From: DUQX01 sp050948825
GTDB lineage: Bacteria; Bacillota; Dethiobacteria; DTU022; UBA8154
Length of the DNA: 64,000 nt
Direction: 5' to 3'
NCBI GenBank assembly: GCA_050948825.1
Contig: JBMNEO010000003.1
Location: forward strand, 609,525 to 673,524
Under the pieces are notes generated by a model. That model saw only the letters and a program-made list of their open reading frames with translations. It did not search any database and was not told the origin of the DNA. The translations under genes and the position numbers were made by a program. This document shows, in pieces, positions 8,577 through 16,973 of this stretch (position 1 is its first letter; the number at the start of each line of letters is the position of its first letter).

Positions 8577-9265
8577 TATTTGACCAGCATCCTTAAGATG
8601 TAAAACATCTCCGCATAATCTGCACCGCATTCCAACCCGCGCTTCTCGGCCCACAAACCGACTGCCTCCGATGATAATAAATGTTTTCCCTCACGCACTT
8701 GGGATTGATGATATTTAAAAGCCCTTAATTTGTCTTCTAATTCCGCCGTAATATCAATGTATAAATTACCGGCATTAATCGATTCATTGCTCCAAAAAAC
8801 AAAAGGGTACTCATAGCCTGCCACCAGGCGCAGATAATCGTGATTATAAGGCGAGGGCCTAACAGCGGCAAAACCAGCGTTGAATACAATTTTATGATCT
8901 TGATGAAATGAGGGATAAGGTAAAAGAACAGTTGAGGGTTTTAGTCTGCCAATGATTTTCTCAAACGAAGTTATAACATTGCGGATGGGCATAGTATCCA
9001 TCAGAGATTCGTAATTATCAAATAACGTAAAATATTGTGTAACACCCAGATATGTTAATGATTTTGCCAGTTCCGCCTTTCGTTCCTCCTTGCTTACCAC
9101 CCTCCCTAGATGATAGAAATCGATATCACCAATAGCTGTAATAACAACATATACCTCTCCGCCGTTATTAATGATCTTTTTCATCAAACCTCCACAGCCG
9201 ATCACATCATCATCAGCGTGGGGAGATAGTACCAACACCCTCTTAAATGCATCACCAAGGTACAT
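8576..9265 (-). CDS. PIG-L family N-acetylglucosaminyl deacetylase
   Basis: Zinc-dependent deacetylase of the PIG-L/LmbE family, about 229 residues. The family removes acetyl groups from N-acetyl sugars linked to lipids or small molecules. The metal-binding motif SPHADDDVIGCGG is at about residues 14-26, and the second histidine region is in SFHQDHK. The open frame begins with TTG at 9304, but ATG 9265 has an AAGGA ribosome-binding site six bases upstream and leaves the usual short lead before the motif. The next gene, a flippase, starts within its stop codon, which ties it to polysaccharide or glycolipid synthesis. It appears intact, unlike most of its neighbours. Substrate not known. Confidence 0.85.
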   Translation of the reverse strand: MYLGDAFKRVLVLSPHADDDVIGCGGLMKKIINNGGEVYVVITAIGDIDFYHLGRVVSKEERKAELAKSLTYLGVTQYFTLFDNYESLMDTMPIRNVITSFEKIIGRLKPSTVLLPYPSFHQDHKIVFNAGFAAVRPSPYNHDYLRLVAGYEYPFVFWSNESINAGNLYIDITAELEDKLRAFKYHQSQVREGKHLLSSEAVGLWAEKRGLECGADYAEMFYILRMLVK

Positions 9266-9489
9266 TTTTATTCCTTCTTTCATCAACATTGTGTTTAAGG
9301 CCAAGCCACTATTTTTATTTTTATTTAGAAAACCATAAAAATAGGACGGTATTATTCATTACTCTTTTGTTGCCAATGATTATGCAAGAGGCTTAATCCT
9401 CTGATGCCAAGAATAAAAGATTACTTATATTCATAATTATTTATAGAGGAAGTTTAATCAAAGATTATATATGAAGGGGAAAAAGAAGG

Positions 9490-9831
9490 GTGAAAATACT
9501 GGTAACCGGGGGTTCCGGGTTTATCGGTTCCCACACCGTGGAATTGCTTTTAAATCAGGGATACAAGGTGATAAATGTGGATAATCTAAAAACCGGCTCT
9601 ATTGTTAATCCCAAAGCATTCTTTTATAAAGTAAATATTTGTTCACCTCAATTGGTAAAAGTATTTGAAATAGAAAAACCTCAATATGTAATTCATTTGG
9701 CTGCTCAAATAAGCGTACAACAATCAATTTCCAACCCTTATATGGATGCTGAGAACAATGTACTCGGCACATTGTTTATTGCGATTAAACTGAACCGGCT
9801 TTGTGATTTTTCAGAGCCACTGCTTGCATGA
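9490..9831 (+). pseudogene. 5' fragment of NAD-dependent sugar epimerase
   Basis: N-terminal part of a GalE-like epimerase or dehydratase of the short-chain dehydrogenase family. The dinucleotide-binding glycine motif TGGSGFIGSH is at residues 7-16, and the conserved VIHLAAQ and NVLGT segments follow at the expected spacing. Host coding stops at about 9801, where the IS21 end begins; the rest of the frame to the stop at 9831 is IS sequence. Only about 104 of roughly 310 residues survive, so the catalytic YxxxK is lost. No 3' part is found on the other side of the IS, where an unrelated minus-strand gene fragment lies instead. This means a rearrangement, not a simple insertion. Confidence 0.85.
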
Positions 9832-9850
9832 AATAGAGCCACTCATTGCA

Positions 9851-10183
9851 TTTATTAGGGCCAGTTGATCAAAGCCTTCTATCATAGAATTTAGGGAAAG
9901 TATGCTTTTGTCATGAAAAAAGTGTTCCACTTCACCGCTATTCAAAAGCTGATTTAAGGTTTTTGCTTTGATCTTTGAAAATAAAAATCGTTTGCAGCAG
10001 CAGGGGCTGTGGGTATGTGGGCAACACGCAGTGTTGTCCAAGCGGGTGTGGAGCTTGTGGGTAACCCTGCCCCTGGAGGGTTATCCATAAATCCATACCC
10101 GCGGCATATCCACAACCCATACTGCCTGGCATAGAGACCTCATTTTTAGAAGGCTTAAGCCCGCTTCAAGATGTTACCCTTGA
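9851..10183. other. Non-coding, repeat-rich end region of the IS
   Basis: About 330 bases between the left terminal repeat and the end of istB with no plausible gene. They include a GC-rich stretch (about 10000-10125) with several inverted repeats, such as CAACAC-GCA-GTGTTG at about 10022-10036, and a GGGTATG / CATACCC pair roughly 85 bases apart. Strong local structure could stop outside transcription entering the transposase genes, or serve a regulatory role. Confidence 0.45.
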
Positions 10184-10930
10184 TTAAATAGGCTTGATGC
10201 CATTGCGTTCCCGCATGGAAACCTTCCCGTCAATCAAAATAGTATAGGAATCATGTACAATCCGATCCAGAATTGCATCCGCCAATGTTTCTTCCCCAAT
10301 CTTTTCATGCCAGCCTCCGGGGGCGAACTGAGTACAGAAAATGGTCGATGCATTCTGATGTCTGGTTTCCACAATTTCCAATAAATCCATTGCCTGAGTA
10401 TCATTTAATGGGGTTAAGAGCCATTCATCCAAGACTAAAAGACTAACTTTCTTGTAATACTTCATCACCTTCTTGTATATACCTTCACCGCGGGCCACTG
10501 CCAGTTCATCCAAGAGGTCCGGCAAACGGATATACTTGACGGTGTAGTAATGACGACAGGCTTCCATACCAAAAGCACAGGCAATGTAAGACTTGCCGTT
10601 GCCGGAAGCACCCATGATGATGATGTTACGCTTTTCTGCAATGTAGGTACAGCTTGCTAACCGGATAATCTGGGTCTTATCTAGTTTGCGATCGGCATGG
10701 TATTCAATGTCTTCAATACTGGCATGGGGATAACGGAATTCCGCTTTTTTAATGAGCCGCATCAGCCTGTTGCTCTTACGTCTGGTCCATTCACTATCCA
10801 CCATGATCCCTACCCTTTCTTCAAAGGACAGCTCCTGGTATTTTGCTTCTGTTAACTGGCGCTGGAAAGCTTCAGCCATGGCAGAAAGTCGCATCTCGTG
10901 CAGTTTGTTAACGGTAGTGGCATTAATCAT
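10184..10930 (-). CDS. istB: IS21 helper ATPase IstB
   Basis: AAA+ ATPase that assists the IstA transposase in target selection. About 248 residues. The Walker A motif GASGNGKSY is at about residues 103-111 and the Walker B motif SLLVLDEWLL follows about 60 residues later. The open frame extends to 10966, but ATG 10930 has a GGAGG ribosome-binding site eight bases upstream, and the protein then starts MINATTVNKLHEMRL as expected. It overlaps the end of istA by eight bases, which implies coupled translation. It looks intact. It acts on DNA in the cytoplasm together with IstA. Confidence 0.93.
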   Translation of the reverse strand: MINATTVNKLHEMRLSAMAEAFQRQLTEAKYQELSFEERVGIMVDSEWTRRKSNRLMRLIKKAEFRYPHASIEDIEYHADRKLDKTQIIRLASCTYIAEKRNIIIMGASGNGKSYIACAFGMEACRHYYTVKYIRLPDLLDELAVARGEGIYKKVMKYYKKVSLLVLDEWLLTPLNDTQAMDLLEIVETRHQNASTIFCTQFAPGGWHEKIGEETLADAILDRIVHDSYTILIDGKVSMRERNGIKPI

Positions 10931-12470
10931 GGTTTTTGCCTCCATAGTAGTCGGCACCCCGGACAAAACCGTGGGTCTCGGAATCGGGCTTGGTCACCGG
11001 ACGATTGACTGCCGGCGCTTTATCCTGTCCGGTCTTTAAAATCGTCTGGATAGTTTTGAAACTGGGACTGGGCGTGTAGCTCAGCGCCCGCTGGCAGGCA
11101 TCCTCCAGCCGTGGCAGCGAATACTTGTCAGCCAGTTTCATCAGTGACGTGCAGGCCCGATAGCCCTGCTTTTCGACTTTATGGGCAGTAAGTATGGCAT
11201 TAACCACAATCACGGCATGAGGCCCCACAGAAGAAGCCCATTCCCGGAAAGAGTCGCCACTTAGCAAAAGGTACTTCTGATGCTTTTCCGGCATATGATC
11301 CAAGACCGTGATTACCTGGCCTTCTTGATTCCGAACCCGGACATGCGAAGCGATGCGGTGGTTATGGTAAAAGACCTCAACGGTTTTACTGGTCAGGCGT
11401 ACATCCACCTGATGGCGGATGTACTCGTAGGGCACCGAATAATGATTTTTGTCCACGATTATGTGATAATCATACTGTACGGATGCCGTTGGCCAGGCGG
11501 CCAGTTCGTATGGGGAGGCAGGCAGAGGCAACAGGAAAGCTTTTTCCTCTTCCCAAAAAGCGCTCTTCCTGCTTCCCAGCTTCTTCTGAAACGGTTTCTC
11601 GTTGAATTCGGCCAGTTTTTCTAGAATGGCGCTGTTCAGTTCCCGTAGGGAAAAGAACTGCTGGTGCCTTAAAGAAGCAATGATCCAGGTGGAAATGATT
11701 CCTACCGCTCCTTCAGCGTTAGGTTTATCCTTGGGGTGTCTCACCCGGGCAGGGATAACAGCAGTGCCGTAATGCTCGGCCATCTCGTGATAGGTCTTGT
11801 TGATCTTAGGATCGGGGCGGGAGACCTTGTCCACACTGGTTTTCAGATTATCCGGCACTAGGATCCTTGTAACACCGCCAAAGTAGTTGAAGGTGTTAAC
11901 ATGGGCATTGATCCAGCTTTCCATGTTCATGGTCAGGAAAGCTTCCACATAAGCGTACTGGCTGCAGGAGAGAACAGCGACAAAGATATATGCTGGAATG
12001 GGCTCACCGGTCACATTATCAGTGATAAAGGCTGTTTTACCGGCCCAGTCCACCTCCATCATTTCCCCGGGCTTGCGTTTGATGCGCATAGTGGCTTTGG
12101 TAGTGTTGGCATACTCGCGGTAATACCGGCAGAATTGGCTGTACATCAGGGGAATATCGCCGTTCAGTCGGCATTGTTCACAGTACTCATGCCACAATAA
12201 ACTTAAAGTGACGCCACTTTTGGCCATTTCCCTGTGAATGTATGCACAATCCGGTAATTTTCGGTTTGACTGGATGCTTTTCTCCGGGAAAAGAAGTCCT
12301 TGAAGATCTGCATCCGTCATGTCTTTCTCGAAAGGCCATGCTATACCTTGCCCTTCTGCCCGTTCAAGCACTTTACTGACTGTGTTCCGTGAGCATTGAC
12401 AGCTTGAAGCAATGCCGCGCTGACTCACACCTTGGCTGTAAAGCCGAAGGATTTCTCGATACTTGATCAT
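10923..12470 (-). CDS. istA: IS21 transposase IstA
   Basis: DDE-type transposase of 515 residues. An N-terminal helix-turn-helix (VSQRGIASSCQCSRNTVSKVL, roughly residues 14-34) should bind the terminal repeats. The catalytic acidic triad is visible as MEVDWAGKT at about residue 139, LVPDNLKT at about 205, and KPNAEGAVG at about 248. A basic C-terminal domain follows. Length and order are normal for IS21, and no frameshift is seen, so the element may still be active. Translation of istB is coupled to it through an eight-base overlap. Confidence 0.93.
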   Translation of the reverse strand: MIKYREILRLYSQGVSQRGIASSCQCSRNTVSKVLERAEGQGIAWPFEKDMTDADLQGLLFPEKSIQSNRKLPDCAYIHREMAKSGVTLSLLWHEYCEQCRLNGDIPLMYSQFCRYYREYANTTKATMRIKRKPGEMMEVDWAGKTAFITDNVTGEPIPAYIFVAVLSCSQYAYVEAFLTMNMESWINAHVNTFNYFGGVTRILVPDNLKTSVDKVSRPDPKINKTYHEMAEHYGTAVIPARVRHPKDKPNAEGAVGIISTWIIASLRHQQFFSLRELNSAILEKLAEFNEKPFQKKLGSRKSAFWEEEKAFLLPLPASPYELAAWPTASVQYDYHIIVDKNHYSVPYEYIRHQVDVRLTSKTVEVFYHNHRIASHVRVRNQEGQVITVLDHMPEKHQKYLLLSGDSFREWASSVGPHAVIVVNAILTAHKVEKQGYRACTSLMKLADKYSLPRLEDACQRALSYTPSPSFKTIQTILKTGQDKAPAVNRPVTKPDSETHGFVRGADYYGGKNHD

Positions 12471-12614
12471 TTGATCAACCTCCTGATAGTTGATTTACAC
12501 TATGCAGTGCATAAAGTCATTATATCGGAGGTGGATCTCGCCATGACCAAAATGGCTCTATTTGATGCACAAAATGGCTCTTTTTCAGCACACATGTGGC
12601 TTTATCTCGAAATA

Positions 12615-12905
12615 TTACTCACCATAATTTTGTAAAAGTCCGACCAGAAAAATCCAACTCAATAGCAAATATAAGGTCACCCCAAAAAACCATATTGCCC
12701 TGTCCCAATGTTTAAAGGAAAAAAAAAGTGATAATAAATTGGAACTTACAAACATCCCCAAGAAAAAAAAGGGAAACAACGTATAATAACGATAAGATAC
12801 ATACGAATAAATAATTGCAACAGCAAACAAAAAGACAAATAAAATATCATGGGGTGATGGCTCGATGAAGACAAAGGAACTTAAGGCCATCCAGATCCAA
12901 AGCAA
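12615..12905 (-). pseudogene. Membrane protein fragment, O-antigen ligase-like
   Basis: A 96-residue piece made almost wholly of membrane helices (three or four hydrophobic segments, for example ILFVFLFAVAIIYSYVS and FGVTLYLLLSWIFLVGLL). Its composition and its place beside a sugar transferase suggest the N-terminal part of an O-antigen ligase or polymerase, which usually has about 400 residues and ten or more helices. The frame ends about 20 bases from the IS21 end, so the IS event probably removed the rest. No catalytic motif is present, and the family assignment is tentative. It could instead be a small hypothetical membrane protein. Confidence 0.45.
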
Positions 12906-12948
12906 CCTGAAATAAGCTATTGGTATTTCCCGTATATTCTTAATATTC

Positions 12949-13551
12949 TTACTGTTTTCGAATAAAGCAATCCCTCCCGACGATATTCTTTTGCATGATC
13001 AGGCAAATAATTGTATTAAATATTATCTTTATATCAAACCATATACTTTGCTTCGTAATATAATCCAATTCCATTTTTACTCTTTGGGGATAGCCCACCT
13101 GATCTCTTCCCGATATCTGCCAATAACCGGTCATTCCGGGCTTCACACTAAAGAATTGATTTTTCTTATCTCCATAGTGTTCTGCTTCTTCTTCAATAAT
13201 CGGCCGGGGACCAACGAGGCTCATATCCCCCAATAAAACATTGATAAATTGAGGTAATTCATCAAGACTTGTTTTTCTTAACAAAATCCCTATTTTACTG
13301 ATTCGTGGGTCTTTGTGAAGCGGTAACGTATAATTGTTTTGCTTATATTCTTGGTACAGTGTTGGATCATTTCCAAGCAATTCTTCCGCATTTGGCACCA
13401 TGGTTCTAAATTTGTATATATTAAATGTATTACCGCTTTTGCCCAATCGCTTTTGCTTAAATAGCACAGGACCGGAATCAGTCGCTCTTATTAGAATGTA
13501 AATTAAAAGTAAAAGCGGGGCAAATATAATTAGACCTGCCAAAGCCCCCAT
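12949..13551 (-). CDS. Initiating sugar-phosphate transferase (WcaJ/EpsL-like)
   Basis: Bacterial sugar transferase that loads the first sugar phosphate onto undecaprenyl phosphate to begin polysaccharide synthesis. Conserved blocks are all present: one membrane segment (LAGLIIFAPLLLLIYIL), FKQKRLGKSGNTFNIYKFRTM, LRKTSLDELPQF-NVLLGDMSLVGPRP and KPGMTGYWQISGR. The ATG at 13551 gives 200 residues. In-frame codons upstream read DERLIDI, which resembles the family's usual KR-FD-I lead-in, but no start codon occurs before a TAA at 13591-13593. The original N-terminus has therefore probably been lost, and translation, if any, begins internally. A weak AAAGG lies upstream of the ATG. It sits just left of the SCC-like element. 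Confidence 0.75.
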   Translation of the reverse strand: MGALAGLIIFAPLLLLIYILIRATDSGPVLFKQKRLGKSGNTFNIYKFRTMVPNAEELLGNDPTLYQEYKQNNYTLPLHKDPRISKIGILLRKTSLDELPQFINVLLGDMSLVGPRPIIEEEAEHYGDKKNQFFSVKPGMTGYWQISGRDQVGYPQRVKMELDYITKQSIWFDIKIIFNTIICLIMQKNIVGRDCFIRKQ

Positions 13552-13730
13552 AATGTCTATGAGCCTTTCATCCCTGTTCCATCCAGGATATTATTTCTGA
13601 GCTTATTCAAATAATATTCAAGCTGCCGGCTTCTCAATACAACTTTCTAAAACTTTTGTAGAAATATTTTTTCTTTTATTTTGATAGTCTCACTGATAAA
13701 CTTAAACGTAAAAGAGGGAAATTTTTTCCG

Positions 13731-13751
13731 TCACTTGTGATACGGTTCTCC
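13731..13751. repeat. attL-like direct repeat of rlmH 3' end
   Basis: On the minus strand it reads GAACCGTATCACAAGTGA within the 21 bases, which would encode GEPYHK and a stop, as rlmH does. It differs from the copy in rlmH at two positions. Similarity to rlmH stops beyond the core, so it is a site-sized repeat and not a partial gene duplication. Next to it is a small inverted repeat TACGG-TTCT-CCGTA (13741-13754). Confidence 0.75.
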
Positions 13752-13850
13752 GTACGTATATTGTCGTATAAGAAATGAATAACTAATAAAACTAAAAAAG
13801 GTGGCAAATAATACCTCCTTAATAGTTTTGTGCTTGTCTAATCTTTAAAA

Positions 13851-14459
13851 TTAACTTATGTATTCCAATTGTTCTTTAATATGACCGATTAATCCAAAAA
13901 ACCAATTAATGATAAAGGTGTCATCGGTCACAAAGCTATGAATATGACTTTCGTTTTTGCCCCACATTCCATTCATAGCAAAATGTATTTTTTTTATATC
14001 TATATAGTCAGAACTTTCCATATTTAAAAATTCCATAAAATCATTTTGGTTTTCTTCTAAAATAATTTCTGCAAAATCTTTGAAAGAACTGTCTTTTAAA
14101 TTATAAGGGTAAACATGCCAATGAGGTTGGGGGTGCTTATTATTATCTTGGTAATTATCCCATTCCGCCCTAAATAATTGAGTTTTTTTATCTGTGCTTT
14201 TTCCTTTAAAAACTGATAATGAAAAATATATAAAATCAGTATTAAACAAATTAAATTCAACATATAACCAAAAATCTTTAATCCATTTTACAACGTTTAC
14301 TTCTTTTTTTTCATTTTTGTAATTATTAATTGCTTTTGAAGAGGGGGAACCAAAGCTTATAACTTTATTTCCAATTATTTGAAAATACAGCGTAGTATCA
14401 TCGGGTAAAAAACTTTTAATAGATTTATTCATTTTATTGGTGAAATCTTTAGAAATCAT
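13851..14459 (-). CDS. Unknown histidine-rich partner of DNA methyltransferase
   Basis: I do not recognise this protein of 202 residues. It has no signal peptide or membrane segment. Notable is a histidine-rich motif HPQPHWHVY (His109, His113, His115), then KIHFAMNGMW (His159) and ESHIHSF (His172, His174); clustered histidines and nearby acidic residues could bind a metal. The start lies 11 bases inside the end of the methyltransferase gene, so the two are co-translated. Position suggests the effector or nuclease of a restriction-like system, or a DNA-binding accessory, but no PD-(D/E)XK or HNH pattern is evident and the role is unproven. AT-rich codon use matches its partner and differs from the surrounding chromosome. 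Confidence 0.8.
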   Translation of the reverse strand: MISKDFTNKMNKSIKSFLPDDTTLYFQIIGNKVISFGSPSSKAINNYKNEKKEVNVVKWIKDFWLYVEFNLFNTDFIYFSLSVFKGKSTDKKTQLFRAEWDNYQDNNKHPQPHWHVYPYNLKDSSFKDFAEIILEENQNDFMEFLNMESSDYIDIKKIHFAMNGMWGKNESHIHSFVTDDTFIINWFFGLIGHIKEQLEYIS

Positions 14460-16815
14460 TATAATCTCCCGCGAAAGGATAAAAATATTTAATTAATATA
14501 TTATCAAAGCCTTCTTTAATATTAATATAATCGTTAATAAAATCTTCACTAATATCAATTAATTGGTTAAATGCTTCAGTATTATATATTTCTTCTGAAT
14601 ATATATTTGGTATAGGTATTTCATCTACATATCTTTTACCAAAATCATACCATTTTCCTCCTGCTAATTGTTTGCAATAAATTGACAGCAGCATATCAAA
14701 TAAGGAACTTGCAAAAATAGCAAAATAAAAATAATGGAAACCCCTTATGTAAATATTTTTTTTGGGCAACCAAGCATATCCTCTTTCTATTAAAAATTCT
14801 CCTTTTTCATCAAACGCAAAAGACGAAGAATTCCCAAATTCTGTTGATACAATTTTTTGTGTATTTTTTCTTAACCATGTTCTGTGTCTACTTAAAAGCC
14901 ACCAATTTGAATGATTAACTCCAGTTCTTTTTAATAAAAGATCTTTGGATGGTTTAAGCACATTTTCATAAAAAAATGGGGCAAATTTAATTAATTCGTC
15001 CTCAGTTTTAATGATTATCCCATTTGCATCATATGGATACCATATATAACTATTTTTTTGAAGTCTATTATTATTAATTGAATTATTATCAATAGCTACT
15101 TTAAAAAGATTTTTTTCATTTTCAGGTAATTCAACAAAAAAATCCTTTGATATTTTAAAAATAGTATTATTACCTGTTCTAATTCCTAAACGGACATTAA
15201 AAATATCTTTTATTTTTATAAGCTTTTTTTCAATAAGAAATCTATTAATGGATTTTAATATACGATCTTCTTTAATAGATAATGGTTTCCATTTATGATT
15301 GGCTAAGGGAAAAACGATAGGCTTATTCACACTATAATTTTTTTTGTCAATTAAGGTTGTTCCACTATAAAACATTTTTCTTAAATCACGAAGTGCTTTA
15401 TTAGATATTCCTCTTTCATTTTTAGTCCAAAGTAGGAAGGGAACGTTATTATCATTTTTAGGTTTTTTTGCTATAATAAAACTCACATCAGTTAACGCAT
15501 TTTCAAAAACAAAATTACCAAGCTTTCCAATTAAATATATATCTATTAAGTCTAATGCTTTTTTTCTTAGCTTTGCATAATTATAGGTAGTAAGTAATGT
15601 TGAAGGAACTATACAACCGATTGCCCCGTAAGAAGTAATTGACAAAATTGATTTATAAAAAAAGGCACTTGCTTGATTCGGTTTTGCAATATCCATATTT
15701 AAACTATATTTAGTATTATCTCTTGATTTTTTATCCATATGATCCCACGAAACAAATGGGGGATTCATAAAGATTAAATCATTATCATCGCCCCAATCTT
15801 CAGTTAATGAATCTTCAACAAGCTTTAAATCAAATATTAACTTATCTTTCCATATACTTCGCTTTTCATAGTTTAGCAGAAATCGAGATATGCTTATTGC
15901 TGATTTGGATGAATCCATACCAATAATTTTAACTTTGCCTGGATAACCCAATTTATTTAACTGTTTTAATGCTTCTATCAAAAATTCAGAAGAGCCGCAA
16001 GCTGGATCAAGTATTTTAATCATAGGCTTGCTTAAATCTATTTTTTTTAATGAATTTTCTACTATAGTACGTGCTAAAAAAGGTGGCGTATAATGAGTGC
16101 TGGAATATGGCTCTTTCCTTGTAACAATTTTGTCTGACATACCACCAAAAATATTCATTTGCCTATTAAAAAATGAAGCTTCTTTTTGAGCTTCTTGAAA
16201 AAGTATTCCAGATGAATGTCTTATAATGGTATCTAAGTTTGGAGTTATATTAGAAACCCCGTTCTTTAATAAATTAATATAATGTTCAAAGTTGTTCGGT
16301 ATTTTTATACTATCTAATCCCCACTTGTTAAAATCAATTTCATGTATATTATCTTTAAGTCCAGCTAAAAGAACAAATAGAAGATTTAAAGCTTCTGTAG
16401 GATTTGTTTTTTCTTCTGTTATGTTTCTAAATTGATTAAAAATGCTTATAACAAACGGAACTATGTCTTTATCAGTTTTATAACTATTATTAACTAGATA
16501 ATCGTAAAACTTATCAAAGTTTTCCTTTACGTCATTAACATTTATCCTTTCAGCTTTATTTTTTAACCAATTGTATACTATTACTTTTTCTTGACTAATT
16601 ACCACAAAGTTCTTGGTATTACTTGACCACGCGAGAGAGTGACAATCCTTTGAACTTATTTCGGTAGTAGCAATTGTTTTCAAGCAAAAGTTGCCATAGC
16701 TTCCATTAAGCATTATAAAGCTATCTAATTGAAAAGGAAGAAGGGGTATTGCCAAAAGGCCAAATTGATGTTCCCATGTTAATATATTTTGAATGTTATT
16801 TATGTTCATTTCCAT
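14449..16815 (-). CDS. N6-adenine DNA methyltransferase (type II/IIG-like)
   Basis: A protein of 788 residues with an N6-adenine methyltransferase domain. The SAM-binding motif DPACGSSEFL is at about residue 270 (usual form DPACGSGxFL), and the catalytic NPPF motif is at about residue 349. An N-terminal helical region of about 230 residues precedes the motif YTPPFLARTIV typical of HsdM- and Eco57I-type enzymes. A C-terminal part from about residue 520 with INVRLGI-like and YIWYPY-like segments is probably the target-recognition domain. I see no clear nuclease motif in the N-terminus, so DNA cleavage, if any, may rest with the partner gene at 13851. It could serve as modification for a restriction or phage-defence system. 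The gene is AT-rich and lies inside the SCC-like element. Confidence 0.85.
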   Translation of the reverse strand: MEMNINNIQNILTWEHQFGLLAIPLLPFQLDSFIMLNGSYGNFCLKTIATTEISSKDCHSLAWSSNTKNFVVISQEKVIVYNWLKNKAERINVNDVKENFDKFYDYLVNNSYKTDKDIVPFVISIFNQFRNITEEKTNPTEALNLLFVLLAGLKDNIHEIDFNKWGLDSIKIPNNFEHYINLLKNGVSNITPNLDTIIRHSSGILFQEAQKEASFFNRQMNIFGGMSDKIVTRKEPYSSTHYTPPFLARTIVENSLKKIDLSKPMIKILDPACGSSEFLIEALKQLNKLGYPGKVKIIGMDSSKSAISISRFLLNYEKRSIWKDKLIFDLKLVEDSLTEDWGDDNDLIFMNPPFVSWDHMDKKSRDNTKYSLNMDIAKPNQASAFFYKSILSITSYGAIGCIVPSTLLTTYNYAKLRKKALDLIDIYLIGKLGNFVFENALTDVSFIIAKKPKNDNNVPFLLWTKNERGISNKALRDLRKMFYSGTTLIDKKNYSVNKPIVFPLANHKWKPLSIKEDRILKSINRFLIEKKLIKIKDIFNVRLGIRTGNNTIFKISKDFFVELPENEKNLFKVAIDNNSINNNRLQKNSYIWYPYDANGIIIKTEDELIKFAPFFYENVLKPSKDLLLKRTGVNHSNWWLLSRHRTWLRKNTQKIVSTEFGNSSSFAFDEKGEFLIERGYAWLPKKNIYIRGFHYFYFAIFASSLFDMLLSIYCKQLAGGKWYDFGKRYVDEIPIPNIYSEEIYNTEAFNQLIDISEDFINDYINIKEGFDNILIKYFYPFAGDYNDF

Positions 16816-16952
16816 TCACCTAAAAACCTATATAATCATATCCTTACCTTAATTATACAAGATATGTCAAGAGTTGTTTTCTGAACTATGTGCTTTTATA
16901 CAGCAAGAGGGTTGTAAGGAGGAGTAATTGGATCGAGTTATTTTTTTATCCT

Positions 16953-16973
16953 TCACTTATGATACGGTTCACC
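16953..16973. repeat. attR-like direct repeat in rlmH
   Basis: The last codons of rlmH, read on the minus strand as GAACCGTATCATAAGTGA plus flanking bases. The published S. aureus SCC core is GAAGCATATCATAAATGA; by eye 15 of 18 bases agree. It forms a direct repeat with 13731-13751. Confidence 0.8.

Larger units (their letters stand above)
9802..12592. mobile_element. IS21-family insertion sequence
   Basis: Contains the istA-istB pair and matching ends. The left end, from 9802, starts TGTG and carries AGAGCCA twice. The right end, read inward from 12592, also starts TGTG and carries AGAGCCA at corresponding places (TGCAT-AAATAGAGCCA appears in both with one or two changes). Multiple short repeats inside the terminal inverted repeats are characteristic of IS21. 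The end may extend two to five bases further right, as the terminus reads CACACATGT. No convincing target duplication is found, and the two flanks belong to different genes in opposite orientation, so the element probably took part in a deletion or recombination between copies. Confidence 0.9.
13731..16973. mobile_element. Putative SCC-like cassette at rlmH with DNA-modification genes
   Basis: About 3.2 kb bounded by direct repeats of the last codons of rlmH (13731-13751 and 16953-16973, 19 of 21 bases identical). The interior holds only two coupled minus-strand genes, a DNA methyltransferase and an unknown partner, and is visibly more AT-rich than the chromosome around it. Staphylococcal SCC cassettes integrate at exactly this site, the 3' end of origin-proximal rlmH, and leave such repeats. 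No recombinase gene lies inside, so mobilisation would need one in trans, or the element is a deletion remnant of a larger cassette. The repeats and layout are seen directly; the mobile nature is inferred. Confidence 0.7.

Noticed and set aside
10072..10110. TTATCCATAAATCC and TATCCACAACCC inside the IS as DnaA boxes
   Set aside because: Only partial matches within a repeat-rich IS region away from oriC.
9797..12603. GGCTTT present at both IS21 flanks, possible target duplication
   Set aside because: The right copy would place the IS end five bases beyond the matching terminal repeat, and the flanking genes are unrelated and in opposite orientation, so chance similarity is more likely.
16852..16870. 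TTGACA and TATAAT upstream of the methyltransferase gene
   Set aside because: The spacing is only seven bases, too short to work as one promoter.
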